This document shows positions 31,823 through 41,422 of a DNA stretch of 64,000 nt, piece by piece. Where the stretch lies: contig NZ_JASXSX010000001.1 of NCBI RefSeq assembly GCF_032085515.1, positions 1,364,001 through 1,428,000 on the forward strand, written 5' to 3'. The position numbers were made by a program, and so were the translations under genes. Positions within the stretch are counted from its first letter, which is position 1, and each line of letters begins with the position of its first letter. The DNA is from Gleimia hominis. Lineage in GTDB: Bacteria; Actinomycetota; Actinomycetes; Actinomycetales; Actinomycetaceae. The notes below the pieces were generated by a model that did not search any database, was not told the origin of the DNA, and saw only the letters and a list, made by a program, of their open reading frames with translations.

Positions 31823-34204
31823 GTGCGTGTGAAAGATGTTAGTGCCATTTCTACGTACGCAGAATCTGGGTTAACTACCGCGCAAGTGAAGCAGGCGCAA
31901 GAGCGCGGTGAGTCGAACAAGATGAACACGCGCTCATCGCGGTCGTTCAAAGCGATTTTGCGGACCAACTTGCTGACCATTTTTAACGCGATCTTGGTTT
32001 CTTGCATGGTCGTTGTGCTGCTGGTGGGGCAGTGGCAAGACGCCGTGTTCGGCGTGGTGATGGTCGCAAATATCCTCATTGGAACCGGTTCGGAACTGCG
32101 GGCAAAACGCACGCTAGACAAGCTGGCGATACTTCAATCGCCGAAAACAGTGGTGGTGCGCGACGGACAGGCTCAGGAGATCGCATCATCAGACGTGGTC
32201 ACGCAGGACGTGATTTGTGTGAGCGCGGGCGACCAGGTGGTTGCGGACGGTGAGGTGTGCCACGCTGCGGGGTTGCGGGTAGATGAGTCGATGCTTACGG
32301 GGGAGTCCGTGCCCGTGGCGAAGCAGGCGGGGGATTCGCTCATGTCTGGCACGACTATCGTGGCGGGCAACGGGGTGTTCCAAGCAACCGCCGTGGGCAG
32401 GGATGCGTACGCGGGGCAGCTAACCGCGGAGGCGAAGCAGTTCACTCGCGCTCGCTCCGAGATTGCCGAGGGCATCGATCGGGTGTTGAAGTGGATTTCC
32501 TGGGTGATCGTGCCGATGGTGTGCCTGTTGGTGTGGTCGCAGCTGCGCAGTGCGGAGGGCGTGTCGTGGCAGCACGCCGTCGTCTTGGCGATCGCGGGAG
32601 TTGTGGGCATGATTCCGCAAGGTCTGGTGCTACTCACCTCCATGAACTTCGCGTTGGCGTCCGCGCAGTTGGCTCGCCAGAACGTGCTGGTTCAAGAGTT
32701 GAATGCAGTGGAGGTACTGGCCCGTGTCGATCGGTTGTGTTTGGACAAAACCGGGACGCTCACCACGGGGACAATGACGGTCACCGACATGAACCACTAT
32801 GTGGATGATGACCAGGCGGGCCGCCGCGCGTTGGCGTACTTAGTGAGTGACGAGGGGAATGACACCGCGCGGGCCGTTAAATCCGCTCTAGAAGACGTTT
32901 CCCCGTCGGATCCGGACCGGTATGTCGCGTTCGATTCGTCGCGCAAGTGGTCTGCCCTGCAGGACCATGAGGGAACCTGGTTCTTCGGTGCGCCCGAGAT
33001 TCTGCTGAAGCAAGCTAGGGGAGAGGCCGCGCAGCAAGCCCGCGAACAAGTCGATGAATGCGCTAAGCAGGGAGCGCGCGTGGTGTGCCTAGTGCGTTCA
33101 AAGCAACCGCTGAATGAGGACGAACCAGAGCTGGCAGACGATCTTGCGCCGGTTCTGCTGGTGGTTTTGCAAGAGGAAATCCGTTCGGATGCCGAAGAAA
33201 CGCTGCAGTACTTTAGGGAACAAGAAGTGGGGTTAAAGGTCATCTCCGGAGACAACCCCACTACTGTGGGCGCGTTGGCGCAGCGCGTAAACTTATGCGG
33301 GGACCGGCAGGTGCGGACGTTTGACGCCCGCGAGTTTCCGCAAGATGAGGCTGAAGCCCGCCGCGTGTGTCAAGAATACGACGTGTTTGGCCGCGTCACC
33401 CCGGATGTGAAACGCAAAATGGTGAAGGCCCTGCAAGCTGACGGGCACACGGTGGCGATGACGGGTGACGGTGTAAACGACGTTTTGGCACTGAAAGCTG
33501 CAGACCTGGGGATCGCAATGGGGTCGGGCACCACGGCTACAAAAGCAGTGGCGAAAGTGGTGCTGGTTGATGGAAAGTTCTCCAAACTCCCGGGCGTCGT
33601 GGCGCAGGGACGGCGCATTATCGCGAACATGGAGCGCGTCTCGTCCCTGTTCTTAACGAAGACCTTCTACGTTGCCGCTATCTCCGCGGTGGTTGCCCTT
33701 ATGGCGTGGCGGTTCCCGTTTTTGCCGCGGCAAATGACGATCATCTCTAGCCTCACAATCGGCATTCCCTCATTCTTCTTGGCACTCGCACCCAACAAGC
33801 GCCGCTACACACCCGGGTTCTTGCAACGCACCCTGGCATTGGCTGTGCCTTCAGCCGCAGTGATTGGCATTACCGCCCTGGTGATATACCGGCTTTGCGG
33901 TGAAACCAGGGAGGAATCATCCACAGCTGCGACCCTCGCGGTAGTTATTGGTGGGCTCTACTTACTTGGCATCTTGTCGCGGCCCCTAGTGCCGTGGCGC
34001 ATCGCGCTCCTGACCACCATGGCGGGTTTAGCGGTAGTTACCGTAATGACGCCGATGCTGCGCACCTTCTTCGCACTGCAGTGGCCGACGGGATGGACGT
34101 GGCTGATAATCGTCTTGGCCGGCATCGTGCAGGCACTGCTTTTAGAGGGGATTCACCGAACCCACGACCGAGCGTACGGTGCCGTGACCCGCATCGTTCG
34201 GTGA
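31823..34204 (+). CDS. P-type cation-transporting ATPase (CtpE-like)
   Basis: This 793-residue pump has an actuator domain (DESMLTGESVPV), the phosphorylation motif LDKTGTLT with Asp308, hinge MTGDGVNDVLALKAADLGIAMGSGT, and about ten membrane segments, four of them after the catalytic unit. The first cytoplasmic segment lacks heavy-metal CxxC domains. The M4 motif VVGMIPQGLVLL and the order resemble mycobacterial CtpE, a Ca2+ uptake ATPase, so a Ca2+ or Mg2+ role is inferred. The start may be GTG 31823 or GTG 31829; a TAAGCT -10 at 31815-31820 would favour a leaderless start at 31829. It ends 1 bp before the convergent SBF gene. Confidence 0.9.
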   Translation: MRVKDVSAISTYAESGLTTAQVKQAQERGESNKMNTRSSRSFKAILRTNLLTIFNAILVSCMVVVLLVGQWQDAVFGVVMVANILIGTGSELRAKRTLDKLAILQSPKTVVVRDGQAQEIASSDVVTQDVICVSAGDQVVADGEVCHAAGLRVDESMLTGESVPVAKQAGDSLMSGTTIVAGNGVFQATAVGRDAYAGQLTAEAKQFTRARSEIAEGIDRVLKWISWVIVPMVCLLVWSQLRSAEGVSWQHAVVLAIAGVVGMIPQGLVLLTSMNFALASAQLARQNVLVQELNAVEVLARVDRLCLDKTGTLTTGTMTVTDMNHYVDDDQAGRRALAYLVSDEGNDTARAVKSALEDVSPSDPDRYVAFDSSRKWSALQDHEGTWFFGAPEILLKQARGEAAQQAREQVDECAKQGARVVCLVRSKQPLNEDEPELADDLAPVLLVVLQEEIRSDAEETLQYFREQEVGLKVISGDNPTTVGALAQRVNLCGDRQVRTFDAREFPQDEAEARRVCQEYDVFGRVTPDVKRKMVKALQADGHTVAMTGDGVNDVLALKAADLGIAMGSGTTATKAVAKVVLVDGKFSKLPGVVAQGRRIIANMERVSSLFLTKTFYVAAISAVVALMAWRFPFLPRQMTIISSLTIGIPSFFLALAPNKRRYTPGFLQRTLALAVPSAAVIGITALVIYRLCGETREESSTAATLAVVIGGLYLLGILSRPLVPWRIALLTTMAGLAVVTVMTPMLRTFFALQWPTGWTWLIIVLAGIVQALLLEGIHRTHDRAYGAVTRIVR

Positions 34205-34205
34205 C

Positions 34206-35198
34206 CTACCAGGTGGAGGTGTCCTCTGCGTTACCAGCGGCGAGGCGGCGTGACAGCACGGCTGCGACCATGAGCTGTAGCTGGTGGAAAACAATGACCG
34301 GGATCGTCACTTGCGCAACTATGTGCGGGGGGAAGATGATCGCCGCCATCGGCAGGCCGGTGGCTAGGGATTTCTTGGAACCACACATGAGTAACGCGAT
34401 GTTGTCGGGTCGGGACAGTTTGAGGACACGCCCGGCCCGCCAGGTTGCTGACATGACGATAGCCAGGATTATGGCAGCTGCGATGATGAGCATAATCGCG
34501 TCTTTCCACGACACAGTGGCCCACAATCCGCGCGCGGTAGCACCGGCAATACCGGCGGCGACGACAATCAGAATGGTGCCGCGGTCCACCGCTTTAGTTA
34601 GCCACTTTGAGCGTCGAACCCAGTTCCCTACTTTTGGTTGCAGTAGCTGGCCGATAATAAAGGGGATCAATAGCTGAATCAAAACGTTAATTATCGAGTC
34701 ACTGCCCACCCCCGTTTTTGCCCCCATTATGAGCATGACCAGCAGTGGTGTAATGACCATGCCGATAATATTAGACACGGTCGCAGAGCAGACCGCGCCC
34801 GCCACGTTCCCTCCGGCAATCGATGTGAACGACACGGAGGACTGCACTGTGGAAGGCAGCAGCGTCATGTACAGTACCCCCAGGGCGAACGTGGGGCCAA
34901 GCAGTGCCTCGTGCCTCAAAAGCGGATAAAGTGCCCACCCCAGCAGGGGAATGAACACGAACGTGGAAAACATTACGGTCCCTTGAAGTTTGAGATTCTT
35001 TAAACCTTCCCAAACTTCAGAGGTGCGAAGCCGCATTCCGTATACGAGGAACAGGGCCATTACCGCAACTTTGCCCGCTATTTCAAGAGCCTTAATCCAC
35101 CCGGAGGGAATTGGAATCAAAATTCCCAGCACCAAAATGGTCACTAGGGAGACAATAAACGGGTCTATATAACGCGATAACTTCACTTTTGTCACCAT
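34206..35198 (-). CDS. Bile acid:sodium symporter-family (SBF/RCH1-like) transporter
   Basis: This 330-residue protein has about ten membrane segments and the SBF-like pattern YGMRL, LGVLYMTLLPSTVQSSVSFTSIAGGNVAGAVCSATVSNIIGMVITPLL, and MCGSKKSLATGLPMA near the C-terminus, where family members bind substrate and sodium in crossed helices. The yeast RCH1-like branch is tied to Ca2+ homeostasis; that the neighbouring P-type pump resembles a Ca2+ ATPase is suggestive. ATG 35198 (MVTKVKLSRYIDP) follows GGGGGAACTTTGCT and is preferred to GTG/ATG starts up to 35234. Substrate not assignable. Confidence 0.86.
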   Translation of the reverse strand: MVTKVKLSRYIDPFIVSLVTILVLGILIPIPSGWIKALEIAGKVAVMALFLVYGMRLRTSEVWEGLKNLKLQGTVMFSTFVFIPLLGWALYPLLRHEALLGPTFALGVLYMTLLPSTVQSSVSFTSIAGGNVAGAVCSATVSNIIGMVITPLLVMLIMGAKTGVGSDSIINVLIQLLIPFIIGQLLQPKVGNWVRRSKWLTKAVDRGTILIVVAAGIAGATARGLWATVSWKDAIMLIIAAAIILAIVMSATWRAGRVLKLSRPDNIALLMCGSKKSLATGLPMAAIIFPPHIVAQVTIPVIVFHQLQLMVAAVLSRRLAAGNAEDTSTW

Positions 35199-35268
35199 AG
35201 CAAAGTTCCCCCGCGTTGCCATGAGGGTTGGCATGGGTCACAGCGGCTTTAAGTGCTAGCGTAAAGGC

Positions 35269-36105
35269 ATGGATACAAATCTTTCTTGCGACATTAAGGG
35301 ACACCCGGAAGCGCCGGTGCTACTACTGGGGTCAGCGCTTGGATCTGATCGGCACATGTGGGATGACGTGATGCCGGCGCTCACCAAGTTCCGCGTGGTT
35401 CGCTACGATCTTCCCGGGCACGGCCTGTCCCCACTGCTTGATGTGGATGGGCCCGCCCAGGTTGAGGACCTTGGGCGCGCGATTTTGAAAATGTTGGACG
35501 ACGTGGGGGTAGACACGTTCCACGCGGCTGGGTTGTCGCTGGGTGGAATGCTCAGTTTGTGGTTGGCAATAAACGCGCCGGAACGGGTTAAATCAGTAAC
35601 CATGCTGTCGTCGGGGCCGGTGTTGGAACCGTCGAGCGCGTGGGAGGAAAAGGCGGCGGCCGTGCGGTCGAATGGCACGCAGTCACTGGTGGATGCAACG
35701 ATGCAACGGTGGTTCACCCCCCAGTTCCTCGCCCAGGGTGGCCCGCGCGTGCAGCGCACCCGCAACACGTTCATATCCTGCGCTGACGAGGGGTACGCGC
35801 AGTGCTGCGAGGTGATCGCTTCGATGGATAACCGCGATGGTGCGGCAAAACTGCAGCAACCGTTGAATATTATCTGCGCGACGCACGATCAGACGCTCCC
35901 GCCCAATGAGGCCCACGAGTTCGCGAAAACGGTTAGAAACGGCGGTAACGACGCTGTGACCGTGCAGGAGATTACGGATGCGGCTCACATGAGTGCGGTG
36001 GAACGCCCCGATGAAGTCCGGGTGGCGCTCAGCCAGGCGATGGCACAGATAAAGCCGTTTCGCTTCAAGTTCGGAGCCACTAAGCTCAGCTACGGCATGA
36101 AGTAG
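35269..36105 (+). CDS. Alpha/beta-hydrolase, 3-oxoadipate enol-lactonase-like
   Basis: This 278-residue hydrolase has the oxyanion segment LLGSALGSDRHMW, RYDLPGHGLSP, the nucleophile elbow AAGLSLGGMLSLWLA with Ser90, an acid in ICATHDQTLPP and a His in DAAHMSAVERP. The pattern is closest to PcaD, which opens the enol-lactone ring in the beta-ketoadipate pathway, but no other pathway gene is nearby, so esterase or lactonase is the safer name. ATG 35269 follows AAAGGC. It diverges from the SBF gene across 70 bp. Confidence 0.84.
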   Translation: MDTNLSCDIKGHPEAPVLLLGSALGSDRHMWDDVMPALTKFRVVRYDLPGHGLSPLLDVDGPAQVEDLGRAILKMLDDVGVDTFHAAGLSLGGMLSLWLAINAPERVKSVTMLSSGPVLEPSSAWEEKAAAVRSNGTQSLVDATMQRWFTPQFLAQGGPRVQRTRNTFISCADEGYAQCCEVIASMDNRDGAAKLQQPLNIICATHDQTLPPNEAHEFAKTVRNGGNDAVTVQEITDAAHMSAVERPDEVRVALSQAMAQIKPFRFKFGATKLSYGMK

Positions 36106-36131
36106 TTGCCAATCCAATTTTTCAGCCAGAA

Positions 36132-36161
36132 AGGTCCCCGCGTCTTCGGAAGCGGGGACCT
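36132..36161. terminator. Hairpin between the hydrolase and YciI-like genes
   Basis: AGGTCCCCGC (36132-36141) pairs with GCGGGGACCT (36152-36161). There is no T tract; it may serve both convergent genes. Confidence 0.55.
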
Positions 36162-36219
36162 CGCGCTAACCACAGTGCCTACACCTAGTGGGCCAGCGAA
36201 TTAGAGAAGCGGCCGAGGA

Positions 36220-36549
36220 TCAGGGGTTGGGCTGTGGAAAATCAGCGGGAGTTTCAAATTTCTCCGCCATCTCCCCAATCGTGGGTTCCCATTCGCGGAT
36301 AATTATGCGCCGCACCAGGCCCTGTGAGAAGAACGGGTCTTTTTCCAGTAGCTCTTGCGCTTCCCGCGCAGTAGCAGTGTGCATGAGCAGGAGCGCGCCG
36401 GCGAACGTGGCGTCGCGCAAGTGCCCGGAAGAAATGAGTTTCCCCTGCGCATTCAGCCCACGCAGATAGCTGCGGTGCGAGTGGCGCAGTTCGTTCAAAA
36501 ATGTTTGCGTCGATGGTTCGTATTCGTAGGTCACAGCATAAATCGGCAT
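36220..36549 (-). CDS. YciI-family protein
   Basis: This 109-residue protein has the ferredoxin-like YciI fold: MPIYAVTYEYEP..., LRHSHRSYLRGLNAQGKLISSGHLRD with the conserved His and Asp, and DPFFSQGLVRRIIIREWEPTIG. YciI proteins resemble dehydrochlorinases and muconolactone-processing enzymes, but most have no known reaction. It is transcribed away from uvrA and converges on the hydrolase gene. Confidence 0.87.
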   Translation of the reverse strand: MPIYAVTYEYEPSTQTFLNELRHSHRSYLRGLNAQGKLISSGHLRDATFAGALLLMHTATAREAQELLEKDPFFSQGLVRRIIIREWEPTIGEMAEKFETPADFPQPNP

Positions 36550-36606
36550 ATAACCAGTATCCTCCTGAAATCGTTAATTTTCTAGGCCTTTAGTGAGGAT
36601 TCTCAA

Positions 36607-36622
36607 TCGAACAGTTGTGCGA
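36607..36622 (+). promoter_or_regulatory. Probable LexA (SOS) box upstream of uvrA
   Basis: TCGAACAGTTGTGCGA matches the actinobacterial SOS consensus TCGAAC-N4-GTTCGA in 11 of 12 fixed positions and ends 22 bp before the GTG start of uvrA. It predicts damage induction of uvrA. Confidence 0.7.
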
Positions 36623-36644
36623 CAGTTTGCGACGATGATCTAGA

Positions 36645-39521
36645 GTGGGTGATGTGCATGAGAATCTTGTAGTCCGCGGAGCCCGTCAACATAACTTGAA
36701 GAGCGTTAATGTCGATTTGCCGCGCGACAAAATGGTGGTGTTCACCGGTTTGTCTGGGTCAGGTAAGTCCTCACTTGCGTTTGACACGATTTTCGCTGAG
36801 GGGCAGCGGCGGTATGTGGAGTCTTTGTCGTCGTATGCCCGCCAGTTTTTGGGGCAGATGGACAAGCCGGACGTGGATTTCATTGAGGGTCTTTCGCCCG
36901 CTGTTTCGATTGATCAAAAGTCCACGTCCCGCAACCCGCGGTCCACGGTGGGGACGATTACGGAGATTCACGATTACTTGCGGTTGCTCTACGCGCGGGC
37001 TGGGATTCAGCACTGCCCGGTGTGTGGCGAAGAGATCGTGTCGCAAACCCCGCAGCAGATTGTGGACGCGGTGATGGAGTTTCCGCAGCGCACCCGGTTT
37101 ATTGTGCGTGCGCCCATGGTGCGTGGCCGCAAGGGCGAGTACCAGGATTTGTTTGAGGAGCTGCGCGAAAAAGGGTTCGCCCGCGTGGTGGTCGATGGGG
37201 AACAGTTCCGGCTCGATGACGTGCCGGTTTTGGAGAAGAAGCTGCGTCACGATATTGACGTGGTAGTGGACCGCCTAGTTATTCGCGAGGGGATTCACCA
37301 GCGGCTAACAGATTCGGTGGAAACAGCGCTCGGTTTAACGAATGGGATCGTGGTGGTTGAACGCGTGGACCTGCCCGAAGATGATCCGGCGCGGTCGCGT
37401 CGGTTTTCGGAAAAACGCGCTTGCCCCAATAACCATGAGTTGACGCTTGAGGAGATTGAGCCGCGCACGTTCTCATTCAACGCTCCATACGGGGCGTGCC
37501 CCACGTGTTCCGGAATTGGTTCGCGGTTGGAAGTGGATGAAGACCTAGTGGTGCCCGATAAGGAACTGTCATTAGCCGAAGGTGCGGTAGCGGTGTGGAC
37601 AGCGAACAACAAGTACCACCGCAATTTGTTGAAGGGCTTGGCGAAACAGTTAGATTTTTCTATGGATACGCCGTGGAAAGATCTGCCGAAGAAGATTCAA
37701 AAAGCGGTGTTGCACGGGCGTGACTACAAGGTACACGTGCGGTACCGCAACCGGTGGGGGCGTGAACGCTCCTACACGACGGGGTTCGAAGGCGCAGTAC
37801 AGTACATTGAACGCAAACGGGAAGAAACTGAGTCTGAGAACCAGTTGGACCGGTTGAACTCGTACATGCGGGAGGTTCCGTGCACCAAGTGTCACGGGGC
37901 CCGGTTAAAACCTGAGGTTCTGGCCGTCACGGTTGGGGGAGTTTCAATCGCGCAGCTATCAGACCTGTCTATTGCGCGGGCGCACGAACTGCTGTCTACC
38001 CTCAAGCTAGAAGGGGCGGCGGCGAAAATTGCCAAACCCGTGTTGACTGAAGTACTGGTGCGCATGCAATTCCTGTTAGACGTGGGGCTGAACTACCTAA
38101 CGCTTTCACGCGCGGCCGGAACCCTGTCTGGCGGGGAAGCGCAACGAATCCGACTGGCAACGCAGATAGGTTCGGGCCTGGTGGGAGTGCTGTACGTACT
38201 CGACGAACCGTCAATCGGCTTGCATCAGCGCGACAACCGGCGCCTGATCGACACGCTCCTTCACCTGCGCGACCTGGGGAACACCTTGATCGTGGTGGAG
38301 CACGATGAAGAAACGATTGAATCTGCCGACTGGATCGTGGACATTGGGCCGCGAGCGGGGGAAGAGGGCGGCGAAATCATCCACTCCGGCACGGTTGCGG
38401 CGCTGAAGAAAAACACTCAATCGTTGACGGGGGACTACCTGTCGGGGCGGAAGGCGATTGCTGTGCCGTCAAAACGGCGGCCGGTGAACAAGAAACAGAT
38501 GATTACGGTGAAGGGGGCGCGGGAGAACAACCTGCGCAACATTACCGTTAAGTTCCCCCGCGGCGTGTTCATCTCCGTCACGGGCGTATCTGGGTCTGGA
38601 AAGTCGACGCTCGTGAACTCCATTTTGTACCGTTCACTCGCGACGCGGCTGAACCGGGCACAGCTCGTTCCCGGCCGGCACACGTCCGTGACCGGCACGG
38701 AAGATCTGGACAAAGTGGTGCACGTGGACCAGTCGCCAATCGGGCGCACTCCGCGTTCAAACCCCGCGACGTACACCGGCGTGTGGGACCACGTGCGGCA
38801 ACTGTTCGCACAAACGCCGGAGGCGCAAGTGCGTGGGTACACGCCGGGCCGCTTCTCGTTCAACGTCAAAGGCGGTCGGTGCGAGGCATGCAAAGGGGAC
38901 GGTACCCTCAAGATAGAAATGAACTTCCTGCCTGACGTGTACGTGCCGTGCGAAGTGTGCCACGGTAAACGCTACAACCGCGAGACGCTGGAGATCTTGT
39001 ATAAGGGCAAGACCGTGTCTGACATTTTGGAAATGCCAATCGCGCAGGCTGCGGAATTTTTCGCCCCGATCCAAAAGATCGCGCGGCACCTCAATACGCT
39101 CGTGGAAGTCGGGTTGGGATACGTGCGTTTAGGCCAGTCCGCAACCACCCTGTCGGGCGGTGAGGCTCAGCGCGTGAAGTTGGCGTCCGAACTGCAGCGG
39201 CGTTCCCGTGGGCGTTCCGTGTACGTGCTGGACGAACCCACCACGGGTTTGCATTCCGAGGACATCCGTAAGCTCCTGTTGGTATTGCAGGGCCTGGTGG
39301 ATAAGGGCAATACCGTGATCGTGATCGAACACAACCTGGACATTATTAAATCCACGGACTGGGTAATCGACATGGGGCCAGAAGGTGGTGAAGGCGGCGG
39401 CACTGTGATCGCGCAGGGTACCCCCGAGGATGTGGCCACCGTTGCCGCGTCTTACACCGGGCAGTACCTAAAGAAGGTGTTGGCTAGTTCACCCGTTGAG
39501 GAACGCGAGTCAATCGACTAG
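36645..39521 (+). CDS. uvrA: UvrABC excinuclease subunit A
   Basis: This 958-residue DNA-damage sensor is a double ABC ATPase. Its first Walker A is GLSGSGKSS (residues 35-43), followed by zinc sites CPVCGEE and CPTCSG region, signature LSGGEAQRIRLATQIGSGL, then the second Walker A GVSGSGKST, zinc motif CEACKGDGTLKIEMNFLPDVYVPCEVCHGKRY and second signature LSGGEAQRVKLASEL. Full length for the family. GTG 36645 is the likely start; GTG 36654 is also possible. Its stop overlaps the stop of the convergent acyl-CoA synthetase gene (CTAG at 39518-39521). An SOS box lies just upstream. Confidence 0.97.
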   Translation: MGDVHENLVVRGARQHNLKSVNVDLPRDKMVVFTGLSGSGKSSLAFDTIFAEGQRRYVESLSSYARQFLGQMDKPDVDFIEGLSPAVSIDQKSTSRNPRSTVGTITEIHDYLRLLYARAGIQHCPVCGEEIVSQTPQQIVDAVMEFPQRTRFIVRAPMVRGRKGEYQDLFEELREKGFARVVVDGEQFRLDDVPVLEKKLRHDIDVVVDRLVIREGIHQRLTDSVETALGLTNGIVVVERVDLPEDDPARSRRFSEKRACPNNHELTLEEIEPRTFSFNAPYGACPTCSGIGSRLEVDEDLVVPDKELSLAEGAVAVWTANNKYHRNLLKGLAKQLDFSMDTPWKDLPKKIQKAVLHGRDYKVHVRYRNRWGRERSYTTGFEGAVQYIERKREETESENQLDRLNSYMREVPCTKCHGARLKPEVLAVTVGGVSIAQLSDLSIARAHELLSTLKLEGAAAKIAKPVLTEVLVRMQFLLDVGLNYLTLSRAAGTLSGGEAQRIRLATQIGSGLVGVLYVLDEPSIGLHQRDNRRLIDTLLHLRDLGNTLIVVEHDEETIESADWIVDIGPRAGEEGGEIIHSGTVAALKKNTQSLTGDYLSGRKAIAVPSKRRPVNKKQMITVKGARENNLRNITVKFPRGVFISVTGVSGSGKSTLVNSILYRSLATRLNRAQLVPGRHTSVTGTEDLDKVVHVDQSPIGRTPRSNPATYTGVWDHVRQLFAQTPEAQVRGYTPGRFSFNVKGGRCEACKGDGTLKIEMNFLPDVYVPCEVCHGKRYNRETLEILYKGKTVSDILEMPIAQAAEFFAPIQKIARHLNTLVEVGLGYVRLGQSATTLSGGEAQRVKLASELQRRSRGRSVYVLDEPTTGLHSEDIRKLLLVLQGLVDKGNTVIVIEHNLDIIKSTDWVIDMGPEGGEGGGTVIAQGTPEDVATVAASYTGQYLKKVLASSPVEERESID

Positions 39522-41329
39522 TCGTCTTCCTCGTTGTACAGCGCGTCGATTTCGTTTGCGAAGTCGCGGGTGATTACGTTGCGTTTGATTTTCAGTGAGG
39601 GCGTGAGGTACCCGTTGTCGACCGTGAACTGCGCGTTGATGATGCGGAACCGGCGAATTGACTCCGCGCGGGACACCGCTTTGTTAGCGCGTTTAATGGC
39701 GCGGTCCAGGGAAGCCCGCACGTTCGGGTCGTGGGTGGCTGCGATCGGGGAGATCGGGTCTAGCCCGTGGTTTTCCAGCCAGGTTGGGAGCATTTCTTCA
39801 TCTAGCGTAATTAGGGCTCCGATGTAGGGGCGTTTCTCACCGACCACCACCACGTGGGCGATGAGGGGGTGGGTTATCAACGCGTCCTCCAGCACGGCGG
39901 GGGACACGTTTTTCCCACCGGCCGTGACGATGAGGTCTTTCATCCGCCCCGTAATGGTGAGGTTCCCGCGCTCATCTAACGTGCCGAGGTCACCGGTGTG
40001 GAACCAGCCGTCTTGAAGTGCCTCCTGGGTCTGTTCTGGGTCGTCGAGGTACCCGTGGAACACGACGTCGCCACGCACGCACACTTCTCCGTCGGAGCTG
40101 ATGCGCAGTTCGTTGCCTGGCAAAGCCGAACCAACGGATTCCATGGGGGTCGTGACGGGGTCTGAGAGGGTGGCGGGGCCGGTAGTTTCCGATAGGCCCC
40201 AGCCTTGCAAAATCTCGATGCCGAGGCCGTGAAAGAAGTGCCCTAAATCGGAAGACAGGGGGGCGCCACCAATCACCATGTACTGCATTGGGCCGAGCAC
40301 ATCCGTCACCCGGTGGAGCACCAGGCGGTGGGCGAGCGCTTTTTCGGCACGCAGACGCGCCGATGGCCCCAGGCGGGTGTGCTGTGCTTTCGAGAACGCG
40401 ATGGCACGCGAGGCCGCCCACCGGAACAGTTTTAGACGCAGACCCTTGCCGGCTTTAGCTTCCGCGGCGTTGTAGATTTTTTCGAGTACGCGGGGGACTA
40501 GTAGGAGCGCGGTGGGTTTAAAGCTCTCCATGTCCGTGAGGAGGTTCTTCGTGTCGGGGCTGTGAGCGACCACGGCGGGGCCGGCTAGAACCGCGTATTG
40601 CACGAAGCGGGCGAGCACGTGCGCGAGCGGGAGAAAGAGCAGCAAGCTCTGATTCGGGTCGCCGATCGCATAAGGAACCCGCTCGTGGATCGCGTAGATC
40701 GTATCGACGAAGTTGCGGTGCCTTAGAATCGCACCTTTGGGCTTACCGGTGGTGCCGGAGGTGAATATGATCGTGGCGATGTCATCAATTTGTGGTTGCG
40801 ACTGTGCCGTGGTGAGCTGATTTTCGTCTACCTGAGCGCCCGCGTCAATGAGGGTTTGTAGGCCGTCTGATTCGAGGGTGAAGAACTGTTTCACAGTGGG
40901 TGCGCACGCGTGTTCCAGCAGTTCGTAGCGTTGAATCGTGTCACAGATCGCCATTTGAATGTGTGCTTTACGGGTAATCCACGTGATTTGCTCGGCGGAG
41001 TCTGAATCGTAAATCGGGACGATGACTATCCCCAAGGAGGAGGCCGCGTAGTCAAGCAGCATCCATTCGTATGAGGTGGATGCCATGATCGCCACCCGGT
41101 CGCCTTTTTTTAGGCCCATCCCGAGGAAACCGCGGGCGCACTCATTGATTTCGTTGAGCAGTTGCCGCGCCGTAACCCCGGTCCAACCGCCCACGCCACG
41201 GCGCCGACGGACAGCAACCTGATTCGGTGATTTACGCGCGCGTTTAACCATGAAATCGTAAACGGTGCATTCACTGCGGTTAGGGTGCGAACGGTTGCGT
41301 CCACGAAACAACACCACGGTCTCCTTCAA
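39518..41329 (-). CDS. Long-chain fatty acid-CoA ligase (AMP-forming), FadD15-like
   Basis: This 603-residue ANL-superfamily enzyme activates fatty acids through an acyl-AMP. It shows the P-loop TIIFTSGTTGKPKGAI, LLFLPLAHVLARF, the A5 motif GWGLSETTGPAT, A7 TGDLGTLDERGNLTITGRMKDLIVTAGGKNVSP, and an A10-like C-terminus (LTPSLKIKRNVITRDF) with a catalytic Lys. The long acyl-CoA synthetase insertion and the DSAEQ segment resemble FadD15/AAE-type enzymes of actinobacteria. Likely start ATG or alternative at 41329 (MKETVVLF) after AGGAGACC. It converges on uvrA. Confidence 0.92.
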   Translation of the reverse strand: MKETVVLFRGRNRSHPNRSECTVYDFMVKRARKSPNQVAVRRRRGVGGWTGVTARQLLNEINECARGFLGMGLKKGDRVAIMASTSYEWMLLDYAASSLGIVIVPIYDSDSAEQITWITRKAHIQMAICDTIQRYELLEHACAPTVKQFFTLESDGLQTLIDAGAQVDENQLTTAQSQPQIDDIATIIFTSGTTGKPKGAILRHRNFVDTIYAIHERVPYAIGDPNQSLLLFLPLAHVLARFVQYAVLAGPAVVAHSPDTKNLLTDMESFKPTALLLVPRVLEKIYNAAEAKAGKGLRLKLFRWAASRAIAFSKAQHTRLGPSARLRAEKALAHRLVLHRVTDVLGPMQYMVIGGAPLSSDLGHFFHGLGIEILQGWGLSETTGPATLSDPVTTPMESVGSALPGNELRISSDGEVCVRGDVVFHGYLDDPEQTQEALQDGWFHTGDLGTLDERGNLTITGRMKDLIVTAGGKNVSPAVLEDALITHPLIAHVVVVGEKRPYIGALITLDEEMLPTWLENHGLDPISPIAATHDPNVRASLDRAIKRANKAVSRAESIRRFRIINAQFTVDNGYLTPSLKIKRNVITRDFANEIDALYNEEDD

Positions 41330-41422
41330 AACAATAGTCGAGTGTAACTTAACAATAGTTGATGAAACGCCTTGAGGTTAAACGCTAGACTGAATGCGTT
41401 TAATGGTGAGGAGTAGTAGCCG

